A DNA stretch of 64,000 bases from Micromonospora thermarum. Its GTDB lineage: Bacteria > Actinomycetota > Actinomycetes > Mycobacteriales > Micromonosporaceae. Position numbers and translations under genes: made by a program. The stretch is taken from the NCBI RefSeq assembly GCF_012034245.1, contig NZ_JAATEO010000001.1, forward strand, positions 186,001 through 250,000, read 5' to 3'. Shown here one piece after another: positions 50,775 to 60,274 of the stretch; within the stretch, counting starts at the first letter, position 1, and every line of letters starts with the position of its first letter. Under the pieces are notes generated by a model. It was not told where the DNA came from, searched no databases, and saw nothing but the letters and a program-made list of their open reading frames with translations.

Positions 50775-51929
50775 ATGGACTTCCGGCTCACCGAGGAGCA
50801 CGAGGCGCTGCGGCAGAGCGTGCGGGAATTCGCCCGCGAGGTGGTCGCGCCGGTCATCGCCGAGCACTACGAGCAGCACACCTTCCCGTACGAGGTGGTC
50901 CGCCAGATGGGGAAGATGGGCCTGTTCGGGCTGCCCTTCCCGGAGGAGCACGGCGGCATGGGCGGCGACTACTTCGCGCTCTGCCTGGCCCTGGAGGAGC
51001 TGGCGCGGGTCGACTCCAGCGTGGCGATCACCCTGGAGGCGGCGGTCTCGCTCGGCGCGATGCCGATCTACCGCTTCGGCACCGAGGAGCAGAAGGCGCA
51101 GTGGTTGCCGAAGCTGTGCAGCGGCGAGGCGCTGGCCGCCTTCGGCCTGACCGAGCCGGGCTTCGGCTCGGACGCCGGCGGCACCCAGACGCGGGCCGTG
51201 CTGGACGAGACGACGAACGAGTGGGTGATCAACGGCTCGAAGGCGTTCATCACCAACTCGGGCACCGAGATCACGGTCCTGGTCACCGTCACCGCGGTCA
51301 CCGGCACGAAGCCGGACGGCTCGAAGGAGCTGTCCACGATCATCGTCCCGTCCGGGACCCCCGGCTTCACCGTCGCCCCCGGCTACTCCAAGGTCGGCTG
51401 GACCGCCTCGGACACCCACGAGCTGACCTTCGACGACTGCCGGGTGCCGGCGGCCAACCTGCTCGGTGAGCGCGGCCGTGGCTTCGCCCAGTTCCTGCGG
51501 ATCCTCGACGAGGGCCGCATCGCGATCGCCGCGCTCGCCGTCGGTCTCGCCCAGGGCTGCGTGGACGAGTCCGTCAAGTACGCGAAGGAGCGCCACGCCT
51601 TCGGCCAACCGATCGGCAACTACCAGGCCATCCAGTTCAAGATCGCCGACATGGAGATGAAGGCGCACACGGCCCGGCTGGCGTACTACGACGCCGCCGC
51701 CCGGATGCTCGCCGGGGAGCCGTTCAAGCGCCAGGCCGCGATCGCCAAGCTGCACGCCAGCACCATCGCGGTCGACAACGCCCGCGAGGCGACGCAGATC
51801 CACGGCGGCTACGGCTTCATGAACGAGTACCCGGTGGCCCGCTTCTGGCGGGACTCCAAGATCCTGGAGATCGGCGAGGGCACGTCCGAGGTGCAGCGCA
51901 TGATCATCGCGCGCGATCTCGGTATGTGA
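50775..51929 (+). CDS. Acyl-CoA dehydrogenase, probable isovaleryl-CoA dehydrogenase
   Basis: A 384-residue flavoenzyme with family motifs AFGLTEPGFGSDAGGTQT (FAD/substrate loop), KAFITNSG and the C-terminal QIHGGYGFMNEYPVARFWRD (FAD binding). The neighbouring carboxylase and lyase suggest isovaleryl-CoA to 3-methylcrotonyl-CoA as the step, passing electrons to ETF. AGGAGGAAT precedes ATG 50775. A 9-bp hairpin with a T-rich loop follows the stop, ending the unit. Confidence 0.93.
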   Translation: MDFRLTEEHEALRQSVREFAREVVAPVIAEHYEQHTFPYEVVRQMGKMGLFGLPFPEEHGGMGGDYFALCLALEELARVDSSVAITLEAAVSLGAMPIYRFGTEEQKAQWLPKLCSGEALAAFGLTEPGFGSDAGGTQTRAVLDETTNEWVINGSKAFITNSGTEITVLVTVTAVTGTKPDGSKELSTIIVPSGTPGFTVAPGYSKVGWTASDTHELTFDDCRVPAANLLGERGRGFAQFLRILDEGRIAIAALAVGLAQGCVDESVKYAKERHAFGQPIGNYQAIQFKIADMEMKAHTARLAYYDAAARMLAGEPFKRQAAIAKLHASTIAVDNAREATQIHGGYGFMNEYPVARFWRDSKILEIGEGTSEVQRMIIARDLGM

Positions 51930-51940
51930 CGGACACCACG

Positions 51941-51966
51941 GGCCCGACCTTTTGTGTGGTCGGGCC
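51941..51966 (+). terminator. Terminator-like hairpin after the acyl-CoA dehydrogenase
   Basis: GGCCCGACC and GGTCGGGCC are perfect 9-bp arms around TTTTGTGT, 11 bases after the stop. It lies inside a possible longer N-terminus of the next gene, which argues for the later ATG at 52067. Confidence 0.65.
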
Positions 51967-52066
51967 ACCTTGCCCGTCGGCGTTGCTGTCGGATATCCGC
52001 AGCGCGGGGTCGGCAGGACGACGATTCGCTGTCGGCGGTCGGACGTCATCCGTACCCTTCCTGCCC

Positions 52067-54703
52067 ATGACCCCGGATCATGATCGTTCGCGGAGACCGG
52101 GCGGCCTCACCGGGCTGCCCGACCTTCTCCGTGGACACCGGCTCGCCGCCGGCCTCACCCAGGCCGAGTTGGCGTCCCGGGCCGGCATCGGCGTACGGAC
52201 CGTGCGTGAGCTGGAGCGCGGCCGCTCCCTTCGGCCGCAACGCACGACGGTCGAGCTGCTCGCCACCGCGCTCGGGCTGGCCGAGCCGGCCCGCTCGGCG
52301 TTTCTCGCCGCGGCCCGCCCGGTGCCGGTTCCCCGGTCCGCCCCGGCCGACCCCCCGCCGGCCCGCCATCACGACGCCGACGCCGCCGCACCCGTCGCGC
52401 TGCCACCCGCCGCCGAGCTGATCGGCCGGGAACGCGACGTGGCCGAGCTGGTCAAGATGCTCACCGACGAGCCGGCACCCCGGCTGGTCAGCCTGGTCGG
52501 GCTGGCCGGGGTCGGCAAGACCGCACTGGCCCTGTCGGTCGCCCACGCGGTGGCCGGACACCACCCGGGCGGGGTGGCCGGCGTGCTGATCGGAGAGGGG
52601 TCGGACGCCGCCGACGTGCTCGCCGCCTCGATCGCGGTCTTCGAGGTGTCCCGCCTCCCCGACCTCGCCGTACGCCTCGCCGGGCGGCCGGCGCTGCTCC
52701 TGATGGACGCGGTGGAGCGGGCCCCCGACCCGGTCGCGGAGACCGTGCGCCGGCTCGCGGTCGCGGTGCCGTCGCTGCGGGTGCTGGTCACCGGCCGGCA
52801 TCCGGTCGGGTTGCGCGGTGAACGGGTCCGCCCGGTCTCCCCGCTGGACGTCCCGCCGCCCGGCCAGGACCACGCCGGGCCCGCCGCGCTCGCCGGATAT
52901 CCGGCGGTCGCGCTGTTCGCCGCCCGCCTCGCCCAGGTACGCCCCGACCCGCCCACCCCGGCCGAGTTGCCGGCGATGGCACGGCTGGTCCGCCGCCTCG
53001 GCGGGCTGCCCCTGGCCATCGAACTGATGGCGGCGCGGGGCCGCATCCTCGACCTCAACGAACTGCTCGACCGGTACGGCGACCGCGTCCTGGACCTGGC
53101 CACCTCCTCCGGGGCGGCCGAGCGGCCGGGCTGGGACGCCACCGACCCGGCCGTGGCCGAGACGCTCCGGGACGCGGTGGCGACCAGCTACCTGCTGCTC
53201 GCGCCGGAGGAGCAGGCCGCCCTGCGGCGGCTCGCCGTCTTCGGCAACCGCTGGTCCATCGAGCTGGCCGAGGAGGTGCTCGCCGACGACGGAGACCCGG
53301 CCGGAGCGGTCGTTCCGGATCCGGTGCCGCTGCTGGACCGGCTGCTCCAACTGGGGCTGCTGAGCGTACGCGGCAGCGGGCCGTTCCGGTTCCGGCTGCT
53401 CGACGCCGTGCGGGACTTCGCCGCCGAACAGGCCGCCGGCGCCGGTGAACTCACCTGCGTGCGGCGGCGCCACGCCCGGGCGATGGCCCGGCTGGTGACC
53501 CGTACCGCGCCGGAGCTGGTCGGCGTCCACCTGACGGCGGCGGTGCACCGGCTGGACGAGGTGAGCGGTGACATCAGCTCCGCGCTGGCGCACGCCGCCG
53601 TCGACGACCCGGTGACCGCGCTGCGGCTGGCCGCCGGGCTCTCCCGGTGGTGGCGATTCCGGGGCCGGGACGTCGCCGGCCGGCGGTGGTTGCGGCGACT
53701 GCTCGCCGACCCGCGTACCGCCGACGCCGACCCGGTGCTCCGGGCGTGGGCGTCCCTGGGGGTGGCCCGGCTGGCCGCCGAACACGGTGCCGGGGGCGAG
53801 GAGATGCCGTCCGCCCGGGCGGCGCTGGCCGCGTTCCGCGAGGTGGGCGACGTCACCGGGGAGCTGGAGGCGCGGACGGTCCTGTGCGCGCTGCTGATCG
53901 GTACCGGCGGTCACGACGAGGCGCGGGAGCAGGCCGAGGCCGTGCTGACGCTCGCCACCCGGCACGGGCGGACGCGGGACATGGCGGTGGCGCAGAACAA
54001 CCTCGCCTGGCACGGCATCCGGGTGGGCGACCTCGTGGCCGCGCGGCGCCGGCTGGCGGCGGTCGACCGGCTCGCCACGCAGTCCGGGGAGCAGCGACTG
54101 CGGGTGCTCGCCCAGGCGAACCTCGCCGAGGTCGCCCGCCTGGAGGGCCGGTACGCCGACGCGGTCGACCGGGGCCGGCGGACACTGTCGGCGTTGACCG
54201 GACTGGGTGATCCCGGGCACCGCCGCCGGGTGCTGGGCACCGTCGGGTTGGCGCTGGCGCAGGACGGCCGGACAGCCGAGGCGGCGGAGGTGCTGGCCGA
54301 GCTGCGGCCGACGGGAACGCCGGGGGCGTCCGGCACGCCGGTGGGGAACGGCCCGGGCGCGGCGCACGGGCCGTCCGGTGGGCCGGGGCGGACGGCTGCG
54401 TGGTCCGGGCCGGGAACGCTCACCGACCCGGCGGACGGCATCTGCGCACTGATCGAGGGCAACCTTGCGCTGCACCGGGGCGACCGGGAGCTGGCGGCCG
54501 AGTGGTTCGCCGCCGCGGCCGAGGCCGCCGCCGACAGCCAGGACCGTCGTGACCTGGTGGAAGCGCTGGTGGGACTGGCCGCCAGCACGGCGGATCCGGC
54601 CGCGCTGGACCGGTTGGACGAGGTCTGCCGCAGCAGCGGAATCCGGCTGCTGCCGCACGAGGAACAGCTCCTGTACGCCCTCGCGGCGGCTCGCGGGAGG
54701 TAG
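52067..54703 (+). CDS. STAND-type regulator: XRE HTH, NTPase and TPR domains
   Basis: An 878-residue protein. The N-terminal HTH (LRGHRLAAGLTQAELASRAG) is followed by a NTPase with P-loop GLAGVGKTALAL and an acidic LLLMDAVE-like Walker B. Winged-helix and TPR-type helices make up the last 400 residues. This is the STAND plan of signal-dependent activators such as AfsR relatives. ATG 52067 is preferred over GTG 51926 because a terminator lies between. It follows the catabolic cluster but has no proven link to it. Target genes unknown. Confidence 0.85.
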   Translation: MTPDHDRSRRPGGLTGLPDLLRGHRLAAGLTQAELASRAGIGVRTVRELERGRSLRPQRTTVELLATALGLAEPARSAFLAAARPVPVPRSAPADPPPARHHDADAAAPVALPPAAELIGRERDVAELVKMLTDEPAPRLVSLVGLAGVGKTALALSVAHAVAGHHPGGVAGVLIGEGSDAADVLAASIAVFEVSRLPDLAVRLAGRPALLLMDAVERAPDPVAETVRRLAVAVPSLRVLVTGRHPVGLRGERVRPVSPLDVPPPGQDHAGPAALAGYPAVALFAARLAQVRPDPPTPAELPAMARLVRRLGGLPLAIELMAARGRILDLNELLDRYGDRVLDLATSSGAAERPGWDATDPAVAETLRDAVATSYLLLAPEEQAALRRLAVFGNRWSIELAEEVLADDGDPAGAVVPDPVPLLDRLLQLGLLSVRGSGPFRFRLLDAVRDFAAEQAAGAGELTCVRRRHARAMARLVTRTAPELVGVHLTAAVHRLDEVSGDISSALAHAAVDDPVTALRLAAGLSRWWRFRGRDVAGRRWLRRLLADPRTADADPVLRAWASLGVARLAAEHGAGGEEMPSARAALAAFREVGDVTGELEARTVLCALLIGTGGHDEAREQAEAVLTLATRHGRTRDMAVAQNNLAWHGIRVGDLVAARRRLAAVDRLATQSGEQRLRVLAQANLAEVARLEGRYADAVDRGRRTLSALTGLGDPGHRRRVLGTVGLALAQDGRTAEAAEVLAELRPTGTPGASGTPVGNGPGAAHGPSGGPGRTAAWSGPGTLTDPADGICALIEGNLALHRGDRELAAEWFAAAAEAAADSQDRRDLVEALVGLAASTADPAALDRLDEVCRSSGIRLLPHEEQLLYALAAARGR

Positions 54704-54740
54704 CGCCCCCGGACCGGCCGTGGGGACGGGGACCGGGGGT

Positions 54741-54791
54741 GGCGCGAGCGACGAAGCCCCCTCTTGCTACCCCTTGCTCATCGCTCGCGCC
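54741..54791 (+). terminator. Long-loop hairpin after the STAND gene
   Basis: GGCGCGAGCGA (54741-54751) pairs with TCGCTCGCGCC (54781-54791) around a 29-base pyrimidine-rich loop. It is followed by GTTTCCCCC. Probable terminator or structured 3' end. Confidence 0.45.
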
Positions 54792-54923
54792 GTTTCCCCC
54801 CGGTGCGTCCCCGCTGCACGAAGATTAGCCACCGCCGGTGTACCGCCCTGCCCGGTTTGATCGCCTATCGCCCGGGTGTACGGCGGTTCTGCCGGTCTTT
54901 CTGCCGGTGGCCGCCAAGGGCGG

Positions 54924-55436
54924 TCAGCAACGGCTCCCGGAGGCCGCGTGCTCGGTCGGGAGCGGGTCGGTGCTGCCGGCCGTGGCACCTGGGTGGACGG
55001 CGTCCCGCACCCGGCGCAGGCCGTCGAGGAGTGCCTTGAGCGCCTCGGGTTCGAGCTGCCCGGTGAACCACTCCTCGATGATGCGCAGGTGGCCCGGGAG
55101 CACCTCGTCCAGCCGCTTCAGCCCGCTGGCCGTGACCACCGCGTACGAGCTGCGGCGGTCGGACGGGCAGGCGCGTCGGGTCAGCAGCCCGTCCCGTTCC
55201 ATCCGGTCAACCACCCGGGTGACCCCGCTCGTGGAGAGGGAGGTCTGGGCGGCGAGGTCGGTCATCCGCAGTTGGTTGCCCGGAGAGCGGGCGAGCCGGG
55301 TGAGCACCTCGAACTCAACCGGTGACAGGCCGTGCTCGTCGAACTGGGCGGCGAACCGGGCCGACAGCCCGGCGTACGCCTCGACGAGCAGGCCGACGGC
55401 GGTGATCCGGGGATCGTCGAACACATTCTGGTTCAC
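54924..55436 (-). CDS. MarR-family transcriptional regulator
   Basis: A 170-residue winged-helix MarR protein (LTRLARSPGNQLRMTDLAAQ, then TSGVTRVVDRMERDGLLTR). It diverges from YceI across a short gap holding a promoter and a dyad over the -10, the usual MarR self-regulated arrangement. MarR/YceI pairs are common and usually respond to oxidative or aromatic compounds, but the ligand is unknown. Confidence 0.92.
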   Translation of the reverse strand: MNQNVFDDPRITAVGLLVEAYAGLSARFAAQFDEHGLSPVEFEVLTRLARSPGNQLRMTDLAAQTSLSTSGVTRVVDRMERDGLLTRRACPSDRRSSYAVVTASGLKRLDEVLPGHLRIIEEWFTGQLEPEALKALLDGLRRVRDAVHPGATAGSTDPLPTEHAASGSRC

Positions 55437-55455
55437 CAGGTCATCTTAGCAGTCC

Positions 55456-55499
55456 TTGACACACGGAATATTGTCGCCGCTATAGTTGCTGAAGCAGCC
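55456..55499 (+). promoter_or_regulatory. YceI promoter with dyad overlapping the -10
   Basis: TTGACA at 55456-55461 and TATAGT at 55481-55486, 19 bases apart, are good consensus elements for a high-GC genome. AGTTGCT and AGCAGCC (55484-55499) form an imperfect dyad that covers the -10, so MarR binding would block transcription. Confidence 0.6.
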
Positions 55500-55537
55500 G
55501 TTGGCCTACTCAACAATCTCCCCGGAGGGAAGCACTC

Positions 55538-56119
55538 ATGACCAGCAGCACCGAACCGGTTACCCGCGACTGGGAGGGCCTCACCATCCCCGCCGCCGGC
55601 ACCTATCTGCTGGACGTCGCCCACAAGCGCGTCGGCTTCGTCGCCCGGCACATGATGGTGAGCAAGGTACGCGGTGAGTTCACCGACGCCACCGCGACCA
55701 TCACCGTCGCGGAGGACCCGATACAGTCCTCGGTCACCGCCACCATCCAGGCGGCCAGCATCGACACCGCCCAGGCCGACCGCGACGCGCACCTGCGCAG
55801 CCCGGAGTTCCTGGACGCCGAGCAGTACCCGACGCTGGAGTTCCGCAGCACCGGCGTGAAGTCCCGTGACGGCAACGAGTTCGTCCTCTCCGGTGAGCTG
55901 ACCATCCGGGGCGTGACCCGGCCGGTCGACCTGGAGGTCGAGTTCGAGGGCGTCGGCCGCAGCCCGTTCGGCCAGGACATCTTCGGTTTCTCGGCGAGCA
56001 CCGAGATCGACCGCGAGGACTTCGGCCTGACCTGGAACGTCGCCCTGGAGACCGGGGGCGTGCTGGTCGGCAAGAAGATCAAGATCGAGATCGAGGGCGA
56101 GGCCGTCCGCCAGGCCTGA
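55538..56119 (+). CDS. YceI-family protein
   Basis: A 193-residue lipocalin-like beta-barrel that in relatives binds isoprenoid quinones or polyisoprenoids. Visible signatures: YLLDVAHKRVGFVARHMMVS, FRSTGVKSRDGNEF, and the closing ITIRGVTRPVDLEVEFEG-type strand. It has no signal peptide, so this member is probably cytosolic. GGAGGGAAG precedes ATG 55538. Controlled by the divergent MarR gene. Confidence 0.92.
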   Translation: MTSSTEPVTRDWEGLTIPAAGTYLLDVAHKRVGFVARHMMVSKVRGEFTDATATITVAEDPIQSSVTATIQAASIDTAQADRDAHLRSPEFLDAEQYPTLEFRSTGVKSRDGNEFVLSGELTIRGVTRPVDLEVEFEGVGRSPFGQDIFGFSASTEIDREDFGLTWNVALETGGVLVGKKIKIEIEGEAVRQA

Positions 56120-56136
56120 CCGCCGCCCACGTACCA

Positions 56137-56166
56137 GAAAGGCCCGCGCCGCGGCGCGGGCCTTTC
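56137..56166 (+). terminator. Strong terminator after YceI
   Basis: GAAAGGCCCGCGCC and GGCGCGGGCCTTTC are perfect 14-bp arms with a 2-base loop, 17 bases after the stop and ending in TTTC. Confidence 0.75.
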
Positions 56167-56392
56167 GCGTCGGTGCGATTTGTCACGACATGTTCGTGGG
56201 CCGTGGTGATGGTCAACCGCCCGACCAGGGTAGGGATCCCGCCAGGAGCACGTACGGCCGCAGACCTGGCCCGCCCGGCGCACCGAGCGCCGGCTCAGCC
56301 TCTGGCCCGGCGCCGTGGGCGCTCTTACCGTGGATGGTTCACAATGCGCTGCGGAACAACATCGTTCCGTCGCGCCGGCGCCGGGAGGACAC

Positions 56393-57871
56393 ATGGGCAG
56401 GGACGTCGAGCAGGGCGCCTTCTCCCGCGAGGACCGGGTCCGCTACCGGCAGAAGGTACGTCGCTGCCTGGACGTCTTCGCCCTGATGCTGGACGACTTC
56501 GGGTTCGACGCCGACCGGCCGATGACCGGCCTGGAGATCGAGCTCAACCTGGTCGACTCCGCCGCCGAGCCGGCGATGCGCAACGACCAGATCCTCGCCG
56601 ACATCGCCGACCCGCTCTTCCAGACCGAGCTGGGGCAGTTCAACCTGGAGCTGAACGCGTTGCCCCGGCTGATCGAGGGCACCGGGTTCGCCGACTACGA
56701 GCACGACCTGCGGAGCAGTCTCACCCGCGCCGACGAGCGGGCCGCCAAGTCGGACGCGAGGATCGTCCTGGTCGGCATCCTGCCCACGCTCACCGAGCGC
56801 CACCTCGTCGCCGACAACCTCTCCACCAACGAGCGCTACCGGGTGCTCAACGACCAGATCGTCGGGGCCCGCGGCGAGGACATCGAACTCGACATCCGGG
56901 GCATCGAGCGGCTCCAGACCCACACCGACTCGATCGCCCCCGAGGCGGCCTGCACCAGCCTCCAGTTCCACCTCCAGGTCGCGCCGGACAGCTTCGCCGA
57001 CTACTGGAACGCCTCCCAGGCGATCGCCGCCGCCCAGGTGGCGATCGGAGCGAACTCCCCGTACCTGTACGGGCGGCAGCTCTGGGCGGAGACCCGGATC
57101 GCGCTGTTCCAGCAGGCCACCGACACCCGGCCGGACGAGCTGAAGGCCCAGGGCGTACGGCCCCGGGTGTGGTTCGGCGAGCGGTGGATCACTTCGATCT
57201 TCGACCTGTTCGAGGAGAACGTCCGCTACTTCCCGCCGCTGCTGCCGATCTGCGAGGACGAGGACCCGGTGGAGGTCCTGCACGCCGGGGGCGTGCCGCA
57301 GCTCGGCGAACTGCGCCTGCACAACGGGACCGTCTACCGCTGGAACCGGCCGGTGTACGACATCATGGACGGCCGCCCCCACCTGCGGGTGGAGAACCGG
57401 GTGCTGCCGGCCGGGCCGACCGTGGTCGACATGCTTGCCAACGCCGCGTTCTACTTCGGCCTCGCGCGCGGGCTGGCCGAGGCGGACCGGCCGATCTGGA
57501 GCCAGCTCACGTTCAGCTCGGCGGAGGAGAACTTCCACGCCGCCGCCCGCCGGGGCATGGACGCCGTCCTGTACTGGCCCCGGCTCGGCGAGGTGCCGGT
57601 GACGAAGCTCGTCCTCGACGTCCTGCTGCCGACGGCGGCGACCGGGCTGGACCGGTTCGGGGTCGCCCCCGCCGAACGGGACCGCCTGCTCGGGGTCATC
57701 GAGCAGCGCTGCCGGACCGGCCGCAACGGTGCGGTCTGGCAGACGGAGACGGTGTGGGCGGCCGAGCGGCACCGGAACATGAGCCGGGACGCCGCCCTGC
57801 ACCACATGGTGCAGCGGTACGCCGACCTCCAGCGCGGCAACGAGCCCGTCCACACCTGGCCGGTCGGCTGA
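56393..57871 (+). CDS. Glutamate-cysteine ligase family protein
   Basis: A 492-residue protein of the GCS2-like family (ATP-dependent carboxylate-amine ligase fold). It shows GLEIELNLVDSAAEP near residue 45 (Mg/glutamate-binding), the acidic ELGQFNLELN, HLQVAPDSFADYWN, and PHLRVENRVLPAGPT. Family members make gamma-glutamylcysteine or related amide bonds; the substrate of this one is not known. GGGAGGA precedes ATG 56393. It converges with the next gene and has no clear operon partner. Confidence 0.85.
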   Translation: MGRDVEQGAFSREDRVRYRQKVRRCLDVFALMLDDFGFDADRPMTGLEIELNLVDSAAEPAMRNDQILADIADPLFQTELGQFNLELNALPRLIEGTGFADYEHDLRSSLTRADERAAKSDARIVLVGILPTLTERHLVADNLSTNERYRVLNDQIVGARGEDIELDIRGIERLQTHTDSIAPEAACTSLQFHLQVAPDSFADYWNASQAIAAAQVAIGANSPYLYGRQLWAETRIALFQQATDTRPDELKAQGVRPRVWFGERWITSIFDLFEENVRYFPPLLPICEDEDPVEVLHAGGVPQLGELRLHNGTVYRWNRPVYDIMDGRPHLRVENRVLPAGPTVVDMLANAAFYFGLARGLAEADRPIWSQLTFSSAEENFHAAARRGMDAVLYWPRLGEVPVTKLVLDVLLPTAATGLDRFGVAPAERDRLLGVIEQRCRTGRNGAVWQTETVWAAERHRNMSRDAALHHMVQRYADLQRGNEPVHTWPVG

Positions 57872-57937
57872 CCGTACCGCCCCGTTGGCGGCCGACGCCG
57901 TGATCGAGCGTGACCTTGGCGGGGCCTCCGCCGGTGG

Positions 57938-59416
57938 TCAGTCCCGGCGGGGAGGCCGGGCACGGCGGCCGGCCGTTCGCGTCGACATCTCGTCCGTTGT
58001 CCCGGCACCGTCGGTCGCGTCGGCCGTGCCGGTCGTTGCGGCGGAGGCGTCCACCTGCTCGATCTCGCCGGCTCGCTGGGTGGGCAGCCGGTCGGTGACG
58101 CTCGCCTTCTTCCCGCTCGCCCGGGCGGCTGTGGTGCGGCCGCGCCGGGTGCCGCCCGTGGCATCCCCGGCGGACGTCGACCCGCCGGGTGCCGACTCCG
58201 CCAGGGTGTCCCCGCCGCCCGCGCCGCCCGCCACGACGTCGCGCGAGGAGCCGGTGGTGTCCCGGCCACCCGTCGCGCCGGTCGCTCCGGTGCCGGCCTC
58301 GTCCGGACCCGCGCCGGATTCGGGCGCGGTGCGCTGCCGCGGCACACGGGCGGCCGGACGGCGACCGGCTCGCTGGCCGAGCGTGGCGACCAGGGCCGAG
58401 CCGCCGAGACCGACGATGACGGCGTACGGGGCGATGAGATGCGCCGACACCTGCTCCGGGCCGATCGCGGTCAACCCCGGGACGGCGAGCAGGTAGGCGA
58501 CCGCGACGAGCAGCGGGCCGGCCGCACCGGAGGCGGTCGTGCCGACCCGGCGGTCCGGGTCCCGCGCCGCGCGCCGCGCGGCCAGGATGCCGATGACCAG
58601 CGCGGAGCCGAGCGACAGCAGCGCGCCCGGCCAGTAGAACCAGTCGCGGATCCACAGCTCGTCGCCGCCCGCGCTCAGCTGCCAGATGCCGAGTTGAGCG
58701 CTGGTGAGGCCGCGCCCCGCGAGGACGCCGTCGACCACTGCCACCACGGCGAGCAGCCAGAGCCAGCCGACGGTGGCGATCACGTTGCCGGCGGCGGCCC
58801 GGGAGTGCAACGCCCACACGGCGATCGCGACCCCGACCAGCACCCCCAGGGCGGCGTAGACGGCGGCGACGTCGCGGGGCGCCGAGATGTCCGGCACCAC
58901 GGCGACCCGGGCCGGTACGGCCACCAGCAGCACGGTGATCAGGGCGCCGACCCCGGCGGCCACGGCCAGCGTGAACCGGCCCAGCGTCCCGCCGTCCGCG
59001 CCCCGCGTGGCACGGGCGTCGGCCGTGCCGGCGGTCCCGGGGACCGCCGTCGGGACGGTGCCGGTGGCGGACGACCCGGCCGGCGTGGCACCGACCGCGC
59101 TGTCCACTTCGCCGGTCGGGGAGTCGCTCCCGCCGCCGAGTGAGCCGGCGACGGAGGCCCCGGCAGTGTCGTCGGACCCGGCCGCCCCGCGCGCCCGCAG
59201 GCGCTGCGCGCAGACCGCGCCGAGCACCGTGGAGGTGGCGGCGATCCAGGTGGCCCAGATCAGACTGGCCGTCCAGGCCGTCGCGGCGGCCGCCCCGTCG
59301 GACGGCGGAGCCCAGTTGATGATGCCCAGCCCGTAGCCGAAGCCCAGCTGCGCGGCACCCGCACCGGCCGCGACGCCGAGCGCGGTCGTGATCGATCCTC
59401 CCCAGCCCCTGGCCAT
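57938..59416 (-). CDS. Polytopic membrane protein with long charged C-terminal tail
   Basis: A 492-residue protein. About ten hydrophobic segments fill roughly residues 1-360 (ITTALGVAAGAGAAQLGFG at the start). A disordered tail of about 130 residues follows, rich in Gly, Thr and Arg, ending RRARPPRRD. The hydrophobic half resembles actinobacterial conserved membrane proteins of unknown function. ATG 59416 is preferred over open sequence upstream, which antisenses the PASTA gene. Confidence 0.75.
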   Translation of the reverse strand: MARGWGGSITTALGVAAGAGAAQLGFGYGLGIINWAPPSDGAAAATAWTASLIWATWIAATSTVLGAVCAQRLRARGAAGSDDTAGASVAGSLGGGSDSPTGEVDSAVGATPAGSSATGTVPTAVPGTAGTADARATRGADGGTLGRFTLAVAAGVGALITVLLVAVPARVAVVPDISAPRDVAAVYAALGVLVGVAIAVWALHSRAAAGNVIATVGWLWLLAVVAVVDGVLAGRGLTSAQLGIWQLSAGGDELWIRDWFYWPGALLSLGSALVIGILAARRAARDPDRRVGTTASGAAGPLLVAVAYLLAVPGLTAIGPEQVSAHLIAPYAVIVGLGGSALVATLGQRAGRRPAARVPRQRTAPESGAGPDEAGTGATGATGGRDTTGSSRDVVAGGAGGGDTLAESAPGGSTSAGDATGGTRRGRTTAARASGKKASVTDRLPTQRAGEIEQVDASAATTGTADATDGAGTTDEMSTRTAGRRARPPRRD

Positions 59417-59557
59417 GCCCGGGAGCGTAACGTCCCGTGGTCGGCGCGGCGAGTGGTGACGGTCGACCGTCACGCAGCGCGGTTGGGCCGGCCGGGTACG
59501 GTCGCCGATGACTGAGAGACCGCAGGTTTCCCGACGGTCTCGGGAAGCGGTGGGGGA

Positions 59558-60205
59558 ATGACGGACGGGAACGCGACGCCCGGCGCCCGGCACGACCGGG
59601 TGACGCTGGTGCTCGGCGGTGGGCTGGCGACCGTGCTGCTCGCCGCGATCGGCGCGACGACCGGCTGGATCCTGGCCGGCGAGGACGACCGGCGCGCCAC
59701 GTCGACGGCGGGTGCGAGCGCGACGCCGACCGCCGCCCCGGTCACGGCCACGTCGTCCCGGCCCATTCCGTCGCGGTCCACGCCGTCGCGTCCGGCGGTC
59801 ACCGGGCCGACCGTGCCGGACGTGGTCGGCCGCGACTTCGACGACGCACGGGACGAACTCGAGGAGCGGGGGCTGCGGTGGCGCCTCGTCTTCGAGGGGG
59901 GCAGCGGGCGGGCCGTGGAGCGCACCTACCCGAAGGCCGGCACGGCGGTCACCCCGGGACGGACGGTCACCCTGTACGTGAGCGGCCCGCCGCCGGTCGT
60001 ACGGGTGCCGGACGTGGTGGACGAGGACTGCGCCGAGGCGGCCGAGGAACTCGCCGGGGAAGGGTTCCGCGTCGTGTACACGCTGCGCCGCAGCGGCACG
60101 GTGCTCAAGCATGATCCGGCCGGCGACAGCCAGGCTCCCTGGGGTGACCCGGTCGCCCTGTGGTGCGGCGAGCCCGCCGACGGCACGCCGTCGCCCAACC
60201 CGTGA
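59558..60205 (+). CDS. PASTA-domain membrane protein (two PASTA repeats)
   Basis: A 215-residue protein: a cytoplasmic start, one transmembrane segment (VTLVLGGGLATVLLAAIGAT), a Ser/Thr/Pro linker, and two PASTA repeats (VPDVVGRDFDDARDELEERG, then VPDVVDEDCAEAAEELAGEG). PASTA repeats bind peptidoglycan fragments on PknB-type kinases and penicillin-binding proteins. Here there is no kinase. A second PASTA gene follows 69 bases later. Confidence 0.85.
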   Translation: MTDGNATPGARHDRVTLVLGGGLATVLLAAIGATTGWILAGEDDRRATSTAGASATPTAAPVTATSSRPIPSRSTPSRPAVTGPTVPDVVGRDFDDARDELEERGLRWRLVFEGGSGRAVERTYPKAGTAVTPGRTVTLYVSGPPPVVRVPDVVDEDCAEAAEELAGEGFRVVYTLRRSGTVLKHDPAGDSQAPWGDPVALWCGEPADGTPSPNP

Positions 60206-60274
60206 CGCGCTGATCCCGGCTGACAGCCGTGCATTTCGCTAGGTTGACGTCAGGCCGCGAGCGGAGGACGTGGG

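Noticed and set aside
52046..54658. An 870-codon minus-strand frame opposite the STAND gene
   Set aside because: No motif, and the plus strand shows intact HTH, P-loop and TPR.
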